This document shows, in pieces, positions 1 through 8,561 of a DNA stretch of 64,000 nt. The translations under genes were made by a program, and so were the position numbers. The notes beneath the pieces are model-generated. The model was not told the origin of the DNA, made no database searches, and worked only from the letters and a program-made list of their open reading frames with translations. This stretch comes from Rhodococcus ruber (GTDB lineage: Bacteria > Actinomycetota > Actinomycetes > Mycobacteriales > Mycobacteriaceae). Each line of letters starts with the position of its first letter. Within the stretch, counting starts at the first letter, position 1. The stretch is from NCBI RefSeq assembly GCF_027270735.1, contig NZ_JAPWIJ010000010.1, positions 62,001 through 126,000 on the forward strand, written 5' to 3'.

Positions 1-155
1 AGGTTGCTGCCGTATTGGGCGTTTCACCCAGCGCGGCGAGCCAGCATCTTCGTGTTCTCCGCGAAGCGGCGGTGGTGCGACGCGTCAGACAAGGACGATC
101 GGTGCTGTACGTACGCACTCCCCTCGGGGAGGAGTTGGTCGAACAACAGGGGTAG
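1..155 (+). CDS. ArsR-family transcriptional regulator, C-terminal fragment
   Basis: The reading frame enters at base 3 and stops at TAG 153-155, leaving the last 50 residues. They contain the recognition helix and wing of an ArsR-type winged helix (VSPSAASQHLRVLREA, then GRSVLYVRT), which in this family binds operator DNA and is released by a metal or other ligand. The 5' part lies outside the window, so the sensing residues cannot be seen. It points toward the histidine kinase gene 46 bp downstream, but co-transcription is uncertain. The family call is firm; ligand and targets are unknown. Confidence 0.75.
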   Translation, partial: VAAVLGVSPSAASQHLRVLREAAVVRRVRQGRSVLYVRTPLGEELVEQQG

Positions 156-201
156 GGCTGGCCATACCGTGCAATGGAGCCACAGAACCTAAAATGTGTG
201 A

Positions 202-1458
202 GTGAGCCGACCGCAGACACTGTCCACGCCGAGGTTCCTCGAGTCGTGGCGGGCGGTCCGATACACGGCTGCTGTGAGTACACGGACTCTACTTGCGATG
301 GCCGTGACCGGTCTGCTTGCGACACCGATATCGATCGCCGCCACCGACATCGATCTCGGGACCGGATACACCGGCGCACTCGCTGCAGTCGGATTGATCG
401 CCTTGGGCGTCGGTCTGCCGATTGTGTCCTCCGCGCTGGCCCGCGCGGACTGGGCCAGCGCCGCCGCTGTCAGCACGAGACCACCGACGAGCCGGCCGGA
501 AGTCGTTCTGCGCGAGCCCAAGACAATCATTCGCCCGCTTGCTTACAGCGTGGTCATGGTCACGATCGGCGGGGCCGTTGCGGTCACCCTGCTGCTTTCG
601 GTGATTGGGTCGGTGGTTGCTGTGTTCAGTCCGTATCTCGCGGTCAACGGTGACAGTGCGGTAATCGGTCCCGTCACCATCACAACTCTGCCGCAAGGTC
701 TCGTTGCGGCCACCGCCGGCAGCTTTGTCCTCGGACTTCTGGTGTGGGCATCGCCTCTCCTCGTCCGACGCCATGTGCGATTCGTGGAGCAAGTACTGAC
801 TCTGCCCGAGCAACGGCTGCGGCACGATCTCACCGCAACAGCGCAATCCCGTGCCCGCATAGTGCGATCGTTCGATGTCGAGCGCCGCCGCATAGAGCGG
901 GACGTACACGACGCGGTCCAACCGCAGCTTCTGTCGGTGAGCATGTCCTTGGGACTCGCGCTCGCCGAGCTGCCTGCAGACACCCCAGGCCGCGACGACA
1001 TCGTGCGCGCCCAGCACCAAGCCCACAGGAGTCTTGCCGACCTGCGACGAGTGGTGCGAAATATTTACCCTCAGGTGCTGATCGACCACGGCCTCGGTGC
1101 CGCGGTGCGCGAGATAGCGGACAACTTCGCGATCTCTGTCTCGGTGAACGACCGGCTTGGGCGGCGCCTGCCTCCCGATATCGAAGCCAACCTCTATTTC
1201 TGTGTTTCCGAACTACTCTCGAACATCGTCAAACACAGCACCGCGCGTCGCGCCGAAGTGGTGCTGCGGACCATGCAAGGGAACGAGATTCTTGTATCCG
1301 TGCACGACGAGGGATGCGGTGGAGCGTCTGCCCGAAGTAACGGCGACGGTGGTCTGAGCGGAATCAGTGACCGTCTCGCCGCCGTCGACGGCACAATCTC
1401 CATCGATTCACCGGTCGGAGGACCCACCGACATCACCATCGTGGTGTGCGCGGCGTGA
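202..1458 (+). CDS. NarL-family sensor histidine kinase
   Basis: A 418-residue membrane sensor kinase that should autophosphorylate and pass phosphate to the response regulator encoded next. About four hydrophobic helices lie within residues 25-190. They are followed by a HisKA_3 dimerisation box with RDVHDAVQ (His about 236) and a C-terminal HATPase with an N-box (SELLSNIVKH) and glycine-rich G boxes (DEGCGGA, GGLSGISDR). The extracytoplasmic loop near 140-160 is short, so sensing is probably within or at the membrane. The chosen start is GTG 202; a later start near residue 33 would cut the first helix. The stop overlaps the next gene by 4 bases (GTGA), implying translational coupling. The signal is unknown. 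Confidence 0.85.
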   Translation: MSRPQTLSTPRFLESWRAVRYTAAVSTRTLLAMAVTGLLATPISIAATDIDLGTGYTGALAAVGLIALGVGLPIVSSALARADWASAAAVSTRPPTSRPEVVLREPKTIIRPLAYSVVMVTIGGAVAVTLLLSVIGSVVAVFSPYLAVNGDSAVIGPVTITTLPQGLVAATAGSFVLGLLVWASPLLVRRHVRFVEQVLTLPEQRLRHDLTATAQSRARIVRSFDVERRRIERDVHDAVQPQLLSVSMSLGLALAELPADTPGRDDIVRAQHQAHRSLADLRRVVRNIYPQVLIDHGLGAAVREIADNFAISVSVNDRLGRRLPPDIEANLYFCVSELLSNIVKHSTARRAEVVLRTMQGNEILVSVHDEGCGGASARSNGDGGLSGISDRLAAVDGTISIDSPVGGPTDITIVVCAA

Positions 1459-2171
1459 TCGACGTGCACACCGGTACACAGAAGCTGATCCGTGTCGTTC
1501 TCGCCGAGGACAACATCCTACTGCGCGAGGGTGTGCAGATGATCCTGCAGCGCAATGGATTCGATACCGTGGCGGCTGTTGGCTCCGCAGACGAACTCTT
1601 GGCCGCATGTCGTCGACACGACCCGCATCTCGTCATCACTGATATTCGAATGCCACCTGATCTCGGATCCGACGGGCTCGCAGCGGCCTTCGAGCTTCGG
1701 AAGCAGAACCCGACCCTCCCGGTGGTGGTACTCAGCCAGTACGTAGAGCAGAGCTACATGAAGGAGTTGCTCGACGGAGCAGGCACGGCCGGGATCGGAT
1801 ATTTGCTCAAGGACAGGGTGAGTGACGTTCGGGAGTTCGCGGATACTCTCCGGCGGGTCGAGTCCGGAGGCACCGCGATCGATCCAGCTGTCATCACCTC
1901 GATGATCGAGCGGCGGCGGGATCCGTTGCACGAACTCACCCCACGCGAACGCGACGTCCTCGCCGTCGTTGCGGAGGGCCGGTCCAACCTTGCGATAGCG
2001 CGAATGCTGTTCGTCAGTGAAGCGGCCGTCGTCAAACACATCGGAAACATCATGATGAAGCTCGACATTCCGCCGAGTGAGGATCGAAACCGAAGAGTCG
2101 CAACCGTTCTCGCGTACCTCCGAGCGCAGAGCCACGATGGCGCTAGCGAAGGGTCGCGGGACTGCCGTTGA
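1455..2171 (+). CDS. NarL/FixJ-family response regulator
   Basis: Partner of the preceding kinase. An N-terminal receiver has the acidic pocket (LAEDN) and phospho-acceptor Asp about 63 in VITDIRMPP, with the conserved Lys in YLLKD. A C-terminal LuxR-type helix-turn-helix follows (LTPRERDVLAVVAEG, then SEAAVVKHI). GTG 1455 forms a 4-base GTGA overlap with the kinase stop; an in-frame GTG at 1446 is possible. The 3' end overlaps the convergent lipoprotein gene by 29 bp. Its regulon cannot be deduced from the window. Confidence 0.85.
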   Translation: MIDVHTGTQKLIRVVLAEDNILLREGVQMILQRNGFDTVAAVGSADELLAACRRHDPHLVITDIRMPPDLGSDGLAAAFELRKQNPTLPVVVLSQYVEQSYMKELLDGAGTAGIGYLLKDRVSDVREFADTLRRVESGGTAIDPAVITSMIERRRDPLHELTPRERDVLAVVAEGRSNLAIARMLFVSEAAVVKHIGNIMMKLDIPPSEDRNRRVATVLAYLRAQSHDGASEGSRDCR

Positions 2172-2523
2172 GGTACACCTCGGTGCCGGCCGGGACCACG
2201 ACCGAGAAGCGCCCCTCACAGTATCCGACGAAGCCCGCATCGCAGGGTGTCCCCACGTTCAGGCTGGTGCCGTCGAGCGACCAGTCCGGCATCCTCGCGC
2301 TTTTCCCTATGGTCTCGGTCTTCAGGGTGACGACCACCCCTGCGAGATCCGGTCGTTCCGAGACATCGACCGGCATGTTCACGTTGCTGTTCACGATGTC
2401 CACACGCTGCCCGGTCAATTCGAACGTCTCGGTTCGTTCACCCACTGTGGGTGCACAACCGGACAACGCACATGCTGTCGCCATCAGAGTCGCCGCCATG
2501 CCGGCTCGAGAGAAATTTTTCAT
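2143..2523 (-). CDS. small predicted lipoprotein
   Basis: A 126-residue protein starting at ATG 2523 (MKNFSRAG...), with a hydrophobic signal and lipobox LSGC near residue 22, so it should be lipid-anchored outside the membrane. The mature part is rich in alternating beta-type segments (VDIVNSNVNMPVDVS, FSVVVPAGTEVYLNG), reminiscent of the repetitive beta structure of DUF4097-like adhesin domains; that comparison is weak. It contains two further Cys that could pair. The reading frame extends upstream of ATG 2523, but the lipobox spacing supports that start. It converges on and overlaps the response regulator end. Function unknown. Confidence 0.65.
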   Translation of the reverse strand: MKNFSRAGMAATLMATACALSGCAPTVGERTETFELTGQRVDIVNSNVNMPVDVSERPDLAGVVVTLKTETIGKSARMPDWSLDGTSLNVGTPCDAGFVGYCEGRFSVVVPAGTEVYLNGSPATLR

Positions 2524-2632
2524 GACCACAGTCCACTCGGCAAACGCCATCTCCGACATAGAGCGAGGCATGCAGTCGAGGTAGACCCAGCCCTACCTGG
2601 GATGCAGAGCTGCCGCGGTCCAGTCGTGAGGT

Positions 2633-2740
2633 TCAGCGCAGCATCAGGCCGACGATGTTCTCCCTGTGGTCACCGCCAGCGGAGACGACGGGTGCGACGG
2701 CCGATGCAGTCGTCGCCGCAGGGCTCAGCGACGCCGGTCT
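2633..2740 (-). pseudogene. decayed duplicate of the downstream membrane-protein gene
   Basis: Bases 2643-2740 align without gaps to 3546-3643, inside the intact minus-strand gene at 3398-3907. I count about 15 mismatches in the first 90 columns, roughly 83% identity by eye. Read in the matching frame it gives SPAATTASAVAPV...ENIVGL and then stops at TGA 2635-2633, whereas the intact copy continues. No upstream homologous sequence is seen beyond about 2740. It is best explained as the remnant of a tandem paralogue or a partial duplication, later interrupted by the methyltransferase-like gene. Confidence 0.6.
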
Positions 2741-2752
2741 GGGCGATGGTGC

Positions 2753-3385
2753 GTGACAGGTCCCGCGTCTGAGAAGCTGTCTCGCGTGATCGCCGAGAAG
2801 CTGCCGTTGTTCGTGACCGACCGTTCGACCGCTGCTGTTCTGGCGACAGCATTCACCGGCTTCGTGTGGTCGGAATACAAGATGGGGATGCGGAAGCCGC
2901 GGACCGGCTCATCGAACCGAGACAACGGCTCCGGCCGCGCCGTCGGCCGCGGCCTTGTGCTCTCGTATGGCGGAGGCCTTCTCCTGAGCGTGATCTCGCC
3001 GGCCACCGTGTGCACCCGCCACCGACGAGCTGTCTTTCTGACGGGATTGGCCACCGCAACCCTCGGGCAGACGCTTCGGATCTCGGCAGCTCGCACACTC
3101 GGAGAGTCCTTCACATTCGTGGTCCACACGCACCCTGAGCAACCAGTGGTTCGGACGGGCCCGTATCGGTTCGTTCGCCACCCGTCCTATGCCGGCGCAC
3201 TGATCTGTGCGCTCGGCTTCTGTATTGCGTACGGAAACTGGCTTTCTCCCGTCATGGTGGCATTTCTGGCCGGGGGATATGTACGCAGAATTCCATCGGA
3301 GGAGACGGCCATGCTCGAGGGGTTGGGAGACGCCTACGCCGAATACATGGCACGCTCGAAACGATTGGTGCCCTTCATCTTTTAG
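2753..3385 (+). CDS. isoprenylcysteine carboxyl methyltransferase (ICMT)-like membrane protein
   Basis: About 210 residues with several hydrophobic helices. The C-terminal half carries the signature of the ICMT/phospholipid methyltransferase superfamily: RTGPYRFVRHPSYAG, then EEtAMLEGLGDAYAEYM. In this superfamily that region forms the S-adenosylmethionine pocket and the acceptor is a lipid or prenyl-linked substrate. The substrate here is unknown; bacteria lack CaaX proteins, so a lipid or small molecule is likelier. Start choice is uncertain between GTG 2753 and GTG 2786. The longer frame upstream runs through the pseudogene remnant and is not credible. Confidence 0.7.
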   Translation: MTGPASEKLSRVIAEKLPLFVTDRSTAAVLATAFTGFVWSEYKMGMRKPRTGSSNRDNGSGRAVGRGLVLSYGGGLLLSVISPATVCTRHRRAVFLTGLATATLGQTLRISAARTLGESFTFVVHTHPEQPVVRTGPYRFVRHPSYAGALICALGFCIAYGNWLSPVMVAFLAGGYVRRIPSEETAMLEGLGDAYAEYMARSKRLVPFIF

Positions 3386-3397
3386 CCTGGGTATGCC

Positions 3398-3907
3398 TCA
3401 GCGCAACAAAGCCTTTGCCCACACGCGCAGAAATCCCTGACTCAGGTACGCCAGTGAGCCGATCGCCAGTATCCACTTGACGGTGCTGACCACGGTGGTG
3501 GCGCGAACGACGGTGTCGGTGATCTGTTCTCGGTTGTCCACCAGTATCAGTCCGACAATGTTCTCGATGTAGTCACCGGCGGCCGAGGCCACGGGCGCGA
3601 CGGCCAATGCGGTCGTCGCCGCGGGGCTCAGCGGCGTCTTCGCTGCCAGGCTGCGTGCGCCGGCCCTGAGTGCGATGGCATAGATCGCCGGATGCACGAA
3701 GTCGGGAAAATAGTGGCTGCGGAATCTGGCGATCTCGGTCTCGTCCATGCTCGCGAGGATCTGTCGGTAGCGCCGCGCGGACCAGGCCGTCTGCACCTCG
3801 AGTACTTTCGGGGCCGCGGGTCCGAGCAGCCGAGCGATGTTGGCCTGGGATACGACGAACAGTGCCGACCAGCCCAGCATTCTGCGATCGAGCGCACTCG
3901 GAGTCAT
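3398..3907 (-). CDS. conserved hypothetical membrane protein
   Basis: A 169-residue protein from ATG 3907 (MTPSALDRRML). A hydrophobic N-terminal helix (residues 10-25) is followed by a charged segment, RYRQILASMDETEIARFRSHYFPDF, and two or three further hydrophobic stretches (around 65-110 and 140-155). No catalytic motif is recognised. It follows the hydrolase gene by 10 bp on the same strand, so the two are probably co-transcribed. A degenerate copy of its central region lies 0.9 kb away at 2643-2740. Upstream in-frame codons overlap the hydrolase and are not used. Confidence 0.6.
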   Translation of the reverse strand: MTPSALDRRMLGWSALFVVSQANIARLLGPAAPKVLEVQTAWSARRYRQILASMDETEIARFRSHYFPDFVHPAIYAIALRAGARSLAAKTPLSPAATTALAVAPVASAAGDYIENIVGLILVDNREQITDTVVRATTVVSTVKWILAIGSLAYLSQGFLRVWAKALLR

Positions 3908-3917
3908 GTCCGAGACC

Positions 3918-4682
3918 CTAGTCCGTGAGGAACGGGAGAACGGTGGCCTCGAACGCCGAGTAACCGTCGCGATGGATGCTGTGTCCGGTGCGAAACGCTT
4001 CGACGCGGCAGGTCGAGATCTCGGCGACCATCGCGTCGAGCCGAACCGGATCGACCATGCCGCCGGGACCTCCACGAAGCACCAACGTCGGAGCAGTGAT
4101 GTCGGCCAACGACTCCCACCACCGCGGATTCGGCCGACGGAACTGCTCGAGTGCAGTGGCAGTCATCGACCGATCGAACGCGAGTACCGCACGGGGATGC
4201 AGGACAACGCTGGTCGCGGCATGCCAGAGCTCGGTGACCGACGGCATCTTGCCGGTCAGGGTCGGCGGGGCGTCCCCTGGCCGAATCGGTATCGGAAGTT
4301 CCTCGAGTACCAGACGGCGAACGAGCGACGGGCGACGCTGCGCGACGAGCGAGACCGCATATCCGCCGAGGGAATGCCCGACGAGATCGACTTCGGTCAG
4401 CCCGAGGTGATCGATCAGAGCAAGGACATCGCCACCGAACGAGTCGAATTCGTACGTGGGCGTGTGGGCGCTCTTACCGTGCCCGCGCAGATCGACGGTG
4501 ATCACCCGGCGACCTCGAGCTGTCAGTGCTCGGGCGAAGCGATCCCAGGTCCCACTGTCCCCGCCCATCCCGTGTACCAGCAGCACCGGCACCGGTGCTG
4601 CGCTGAGGTGTTCCGGCGGGACGAACGAGCGATACGCGATATCGACGCCACCGAGGTCGACCGTCTCCGACATCATCTGCAT
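3918..4682 (-). CDS. alpha/beta-fold hydrolase
   Basis: A 254-residue hydrolase with the classical layout: oxyanion region LLVHGMGGDSGTWD, the strand/turn VDLRGHGKS, nucleophile elbow GHSLGG (Ser about 104), a late Asp candidate in the PTLVLRGGPGGMVDPVR segment, and a C-terminal His in GHSIHRD. It has no signal peptide, so it is cytosolic. It most resembles esterase, lipase or haloperoxidase-type members; the substrate cannot be told. It forms a probable two-gene unit with the downstream membrane protein gene. ATG 4682 is used; the second or third Met is equally possible. Confidence 0.8.
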   Translation of the reverse strand: MQMMSETVDLGGVDIAYRSFVPPEHLSAAPVPVLLVHGMGGDSGTWDRFARALTARGRRVITVDLRGHGKSAHTPTYEFDSFGGDVLALIDHLGLTEVDLVGHSLGGYAVSLVAQRRPSLVRRLVLEELPIPIRPGDAPPTLTGKMPSVTELWHAATSVVLHPRAVLAFDRSMTATALEQFRRPNPRWWESLADITAPTLVLRGGPGGMVDPVRLDAMVAEISTCRVEAFRTGHSIHRDGYSAFEATVLPFLTD

Positions 4683-4704
4683 TCACTCGAATGTAGCGGT
4701 GTCA

Positions 4705-6309
4705 CTATTCGTAGATTCCTTCCACCCGCCACCGACCTTCGTCGAACACGAGCAGCAGGGCCCTTTCGTCGTCGAGCACCACCTGGGCCCGCGCTGTCGG
4801 ACCCGTCGATGCGGTGCCGCTGTCCCACCACCGTTCGTCCACCGGCCACGGCCCGGCCAATCCCGTCAGTTCCCATTCCTTGGTTCCCCAGCGCAATCGT
4901 GCAGGTGGCGCGTCGAACACACCGCGGTCGGTGACGCCTATTCCCGTACCCGTCCGATTCATCAGCGTCACCGTCGGACGTGTCTCGATCACCGCCGCCG
5001 GAGCAGGTTCGGGTAACCGTCCTGGCCATGGATGGGATGGATCGGACATCGGCACCAGCTCGTCGCCGAGTGGGCGCAGCGTTATCCGTTCGGCCGGCCC
5101 GCGTCCACCGCTGAGAACACCACCCAGCACCGACTCGCCACCGAGCAGACCCTGAACGCGCACCAATGCCCGACGCGCTCTCTCGTCCTCGTCGCCGACA
5201 CTGCCCCACAATCCCAGTTGCAGCTCACCTGCTGCCACCACCTCGATCGGCTCGAGCCTCAGAACAGTGATCGCGGACGTCGGCTTGTTCTCGCTGCGCC
5301 CGGTGAGCCAGCCGTCCAGTTGCCACCGCACGCGATCGGCTGTTCCCTCCGGCGTCAACGGCTCCGCGCAACGCCAGATCCGCGACAGGTTCTCACCGTT
5401 ACCGGTACTGGCATGCACCAGCAGACGAGTACACGCAACGGCCGCGGCAGCAAGCTTGGTGTGCAACTGTTCGGCAAGACCGCGCCCGGCGAATGCAGCG
5501 GCGTCGACCCGATCGATCGGTGGGTCGCACCGATACTCCACATCGAGATCCGGCGGCAGCGCCCGGGCCGAGGGCGGACGCTCGGGCTCACCCCGAGCAC
5601 TGCGATGCGCCAACACCGCATCGGTACCGAACCGCGACGCGACGTCACCCGGAGACAGCGCAGCGAAGTCGCCGATGGTTCGTAGACCCAAGCGTCGCAA
5701 CAGGTCCACCAGCTCACCACGATCTGCAGCGGACATACTCGGTTCTGCCGAGAGTTCTGCCACCGGTAACGGAGCGAGAAAGCCGGCACCACCTCCGCGC
5801 GGCACCACCTGTGCATATCGCGCGGCGACGACCGCGGTGGACAGCTCGTCGGCGATACCGATCTGACATTCCACACCGGCAGCCGACGCTTGGTCGATCA
5901 GCCGTTCCGCGGCCCGATGCTCGGTACCGAAATACCGTCCGACACCGCGAGCGGCGAGAACCAACAGACCCGGCCTCAGCACTTCGACTCCCGGTGCGAT
6001 GGCGGCGACGGCCGAGACCACGGGCTCGAACAGTCGCGCATCACGATCGGTATCGGCGAGAGCGACATGCACATCCGGGCACCGCGCCTGGGCTTCCCGA
6101 CGCCGTAGTCCGCGTTCGATACCCGACGCACGTGCCGTCGCCGAGCACGCGACGACCCGATTGGCCGAGGTGACGACCACCGGATGCGTCGCAGGCAGAT
6201 CGGCCTGAGCAGCTGCTGCGACAGCGGGCCAATCGGGACACCACAGTGCAAGAACACGGCTGGCAAGAACACGGCTGGCAAGAACACGGCTGGAACGATC
6301 GACGCTCAT
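4705..6309 (-). CDS. imuB: ImuB, inactive Y-family DNA polymerase of the mutasome
   Basis: A 534-residue protein starting at ATG 6309, which overlaps the imuA stop by 4 bases (ATGA). It has the Y-family fold but lacks the catalytic acidic signature at its start ([13 protein letters not shown] instead of a DMD-type motif), as known for ImuB, which acts as a scaffold linking DnaE2 and the beta clamp in SOS mutagenesis. A helix-hairpin-helix-like part ([21 protein letters not shown]) and a long C-terminal domain follow. The N-terminus carries three in-frame copies of RVLAS from a 15-bp repeat. No dnaE2 is in the window, so it must lie elsewhere. Confidence 0.88.
   Translation of the reverse strand: MSVDRSSRVLASRVLASRVLALWCPDWPAVAAAAQADLPATHPVVVTSANRVVACSATARASGIERGLRRREAQARCPDVHVALADTDRDARLFEPVVSAVAAIAPGVEVLRPGLLVLAARGVGRYFGTEHRAAERLIDQASAAGVECQIGIADELSTAVVAARYAQVVPRGGGAGFLAPLPVAELSAEPSMSAADRGELVDLLRRLGLRTIGDFAALSPGDVASRFGTDAVLAHRSARGEPERPPSARALPPDLDVEYRCDPPIDRVDAAAFAGRGLAEQLHTKLAAAAVACTRLLVHASTGNGENLSRIWRCAEPLTPEGTADRVRWQLDGWLTGRSENKPTSAITVLRLEPIEVVAAGELQLGLWGSVGDEDERARRALVRVQGLLGGESVLGGVLSGGRGPAERITLRPLGDELVPMSDPSHPWPGRLPEPAPAAVIETRPTVTLMNRTGTGIGVTDRGVFDAPPARLRWGTKEWELTGLAGPWPVDERWWDSGTASTGPTARAQVVLDDERALLLVFDEGRWRVEGIYE
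6249..6293 (-). repeat. 15-bp tandem repeat, three copies, in imuB start region
   Basis: Three perfect head-to-tail copies of a 15-mer (plus-strand unit caagaacacggctgg) at 6249-6263, 6264-6278 and 6279-6293. They encode repeated RVLAS pentapeptides just after the ImuB initiator. Since the unit is a multiple of three, copy-number slippage would change protein length without shifting the frame. Confidence 0.9.
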
Positions 6310-7124
6310 GTCGAGACCGCGATCGACAATGGATTCTGTTCGCGCTCCTCGGCATGCCACTCGATGCGGCCGTTCTCCGAACGCAGGTCGAGTCGAACGG
6401 TGCGGGGCCGCATCGCCTTGCCGCGCGCGCACACCGACAATCGGACGCCGCGGAGCCGGCCACGTCCCAGCTCCCGACCCGTACCGAGACCGTCGTAACC
6501 GTGCACCGACGCGTCCAGTCGTAGTTCTGCCCCGTCCCAGTGTCCATCGGTCACCAGCAGCGTCGAACCCTTGCTCCGTGCCCTGGCTACCACGGCTCTG
6601 GCCCGAGTGGGTGATACGGACATGCCACCGAGACCGAGCACCACGAGGTCCACACCGTCGAGCAGGATTGCCGCCACTTCCACCGGATCGGGGCCCGGAT
6701 CGGGAATCAGGGCCAGTTTGCTCAGCTGTGCGCCCATCTCCACCGCGGCGAGAACTCCGAAACGAGGCTGCCCGATGACGGCGACATGCCCACCGGCACC
6801 GGTCACTGCGGCCACCAGACCGATCAGCAGCGAGCCGGCACCGGACACCGAGGCCACCGTTCCTCGCACCAGTCCACCGTGCGGCAGCACGTCGATCAGC
6901 GCAGAGGGCACCGGAAGAACGGCCCGCTGACGGACCGCACGTATCGGCTCGGCCTCGCCGAAATCGGAGCTGACGGGGTCCGGGTCCGAACTCTCGATGC
7001 GCACCGACGCCGTTTCGCCACGGGACGGCACGGCAGCCATCCGGCTACGCAGCAACGCGACACGCTCCGGCAGCGACAACCCGTCGAGCACATCCGGCGT
7101 GACAGAAGCTCCCGATACAGTCAT
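6306..7124 (-). CDS. imuA: ImuA, RecA-like mutasome accessory protein
   Basis: A 272-residue protein from ATG 7124 (MTVSGASV). It resembles the actinobacterial ImuA' of the imuA'-imuB-dnaE2 system: a RecA-fold core beginning near [23 protein letters not shown], where a RecA would have Walker A. Here the loop reads [10 protein letters not shown] and lacks a clear GKT/S. A hydrophobic strand ([12 protein letters not shown]) sits where Walker B would be. It is translationally coupled to imuB by an ATGA overlap. The SOS-box-like element 72 bp upstream fits LexA control. Confidence 0.85.
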   Translation of the reverse strand: MTVSGASVTPDVLDGLSLPERVALLRSRMAAVPSRGETASVRIESSDPDPVSSDFGEAEPIRAVRQRAVLPVPSALIDVLPHGGLVRGTVASVSGAGSLLIGLVAAVTGAGGHVAVIGQPRFGVLAAVEMGAQLSKLALIPDPGPDPVEVAAILLDGVDLVVLGLGGMSVSPTRARAVVARARSKGSTLLVTDGHWDGAELRLDASVHGYDGLGTGRELGRGRLRGVRLSVCARGKAMRPRTVRLDLRSENGRIEWHAEEREQNPLSIAVST

Positions 7125-7195
7125 GTCACTCCCCTTCACGATGTAGAAAATCGAGCCGAAACATCGGTGTTCGTCGAACGCGGGAAGTGGCGTAT

Positions 7196-7211
7196 TCGAA
7201 CACAATTTCGA
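7196..7211 (-). promoter_or_regulatory. LexA/SOS box upstream of imuA-imuB
   Basis: TCGAAC-ACAA-TTTCGA matches the actinobacterial SOS consensus TCGAAC-N4-GTTCGA at 11 of 12 defined positions. It lies 72 bp upstream of the imuA start and about 110 bp from the divergent kinase gene, so it most likely controls the mutasome operon. Confidence 0.75.
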
Positions 7212-7323
7212 TCTGCACTCAGTAAAGCCGCTCGGACGGCAACTCGTCAAGGTGGTGTCGAAGCCGCTGGTGGGAGCTTCCGTTCCGCTGCTGCGGGCAC
7301 GCCCCGCCATCGTCAACTAACCT

Positions 7324-8553
7324 GTGGGCGTGACCGATCAGCAGCGTGTTCGACGAGGAGTCGGACCCGACTACCTCCTGGCCGGAAGATACCGCCTTGC
7401 CGGCAAACTCGGGGGCGGCGGAATGGGCGCAGTATGGCTCGCCACCGACACACTTCTGCATCGCCAGGTTGCCGTCAAACAGGTCACGTCCACCACCGCG
7501 CTGAGCCCTGAGCAAGCCATCGAGGTGCGCAATCGGGCCATGCGTGAGGGTCGCATCGCTGCCCGCCTGTCCAGCCCCCACGCCATCGCGATGCACGACG
7601 TCGCTCTCGTCGACGGCGAGCCGTGGCTGGTCATGGAATACCTGTCCTCACGCAGTCTCGCGCAGGCGCTCGGCACCACCGATTCGCTACCGCCGTTCGA
7701 GGTTGCTCAGATCGGGGCACAGATAGCCGACGCACTGACCGAGGCGCACGAGGCAGGAATCGTGCACCGCGACATCAAGCCGGGCAACATTCTGATCGCC
7801 GATCGCGGCAAGGATCTGGGCATCGTCAAGATCAGTGATTTCGGCATCTCCCGCGCGAAAGGGGACGTCGAGGAATCCGACGACAGCGTGATCACCGGTA
7901 CCCCTGCGTATTTCGCCCCGGAGGTTGCCCGCGGACAGGATCCCACCGCAGCCAGCGACGTGTTCTCCCTCGGCGCAACGCTGTACACCGCCATCGAAGG
8001 CAAACCTCCGTTCGACATCGATCACGATTCGATCGCCCTGTTGCACCGAGTTGCCAAAGGGCAGATCATTTCTCCCACCCGCAGCGGAGATCTCACCGGT
8101 CCCTTGCTGCACATGCTCGAGCCCGATCCCGCTCGGCGTCCCACCATGGCGCAGGCCCGCGACGAGATCATCCTCGCTGCGATCAGCAAGCGCGGCACCA
8201 TAGCTCAGCTACGGGGTGTCCCCCTGACTTCCGCGGACGGCGTAGTTCCTGCATGGGCGAGACGCTCGACACCGGTGTCCGAATCTCGCCGTCCGTCCCG
8301 AGAATTCGGCAGCACCGTCGCAGGCCTACCCGCCGTGCAACCCGGTGCAAGCCCAGCGAATCCGGTTCCTTCGACCTACTCTCCCCCACCGTTCGACCTG
8401 CCCCGAAAGAAGAAGAACCCGATCGAGAACGTGCTGATGCGAATCGAAGATGCCGTGGGTGATCGGACGACGATTCCGTCTCCGGTCATCCTCGCTGCAC
8501 TGATCCTCGCCGTCGTGATCGTTCTGATTCTGGTGATCGGCCTTCTGTTGTAG
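7324..8553 (+). CDS. membrane-anchored Ser/Thr protein kinase (PknB-type)
   Basis: A 409-residue eukaryotic-like kinase. The catalytic domain runs from about residue 20 to 280, with glycine loop GKLGGGGMGAVW, ATP-binding Lys 52 in VAVKQ, catalytic HRDIKPGN, DFG in ISDFGISRA, and GTPAYFAPE before helix F. A Pro/Ser-rich basic linker leads to one transmembrane helix at the extreme C-terminus (residues about 387-409), with no extracytoplasmic sensor domain after it. Any signal must therefore come from partners or the membrane. Start is GTG 7324, with GTG 7330 as an alternative. It is divergent from imuA. Confidence 0.9.
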   Translation: MGVTDQQRVRRGVGPDYLLAGRYRLAGKLGGGGMGAVWLATDTLLHRQVAVKQVTSTTALSPEQAIEVRNRAMREGRIAARLSSPHAIAMHDVALVDGEPWLVMEYLSSRSLAQALGTTDSLPPFEVAQIGAQIADALTEAHEAGIVHRDIKPGNILIADRGKDLGIVKISDFGISRAKGDVEESDDSVITGTPAYFAPEVARGQDPTAASDVFSLGATLYTAIEGKPPFDIDHDSIALLHRVAKGQIISPTRSGDLTGPLLHMLEPDPARRPTMAQARDEIILAAISKRGTIAQLRGVPLTSADGVVPAWARRSTPVSESRRPSREFGSTVAGLPAVQPGASPANPVPSTYSPPPFDLPRKKKNPIENVLMRIEDAVGDRTTIPSPVILAALILAVVIVLILVIGLLL

Positions 8554-8561
8554 TCGAGCCC

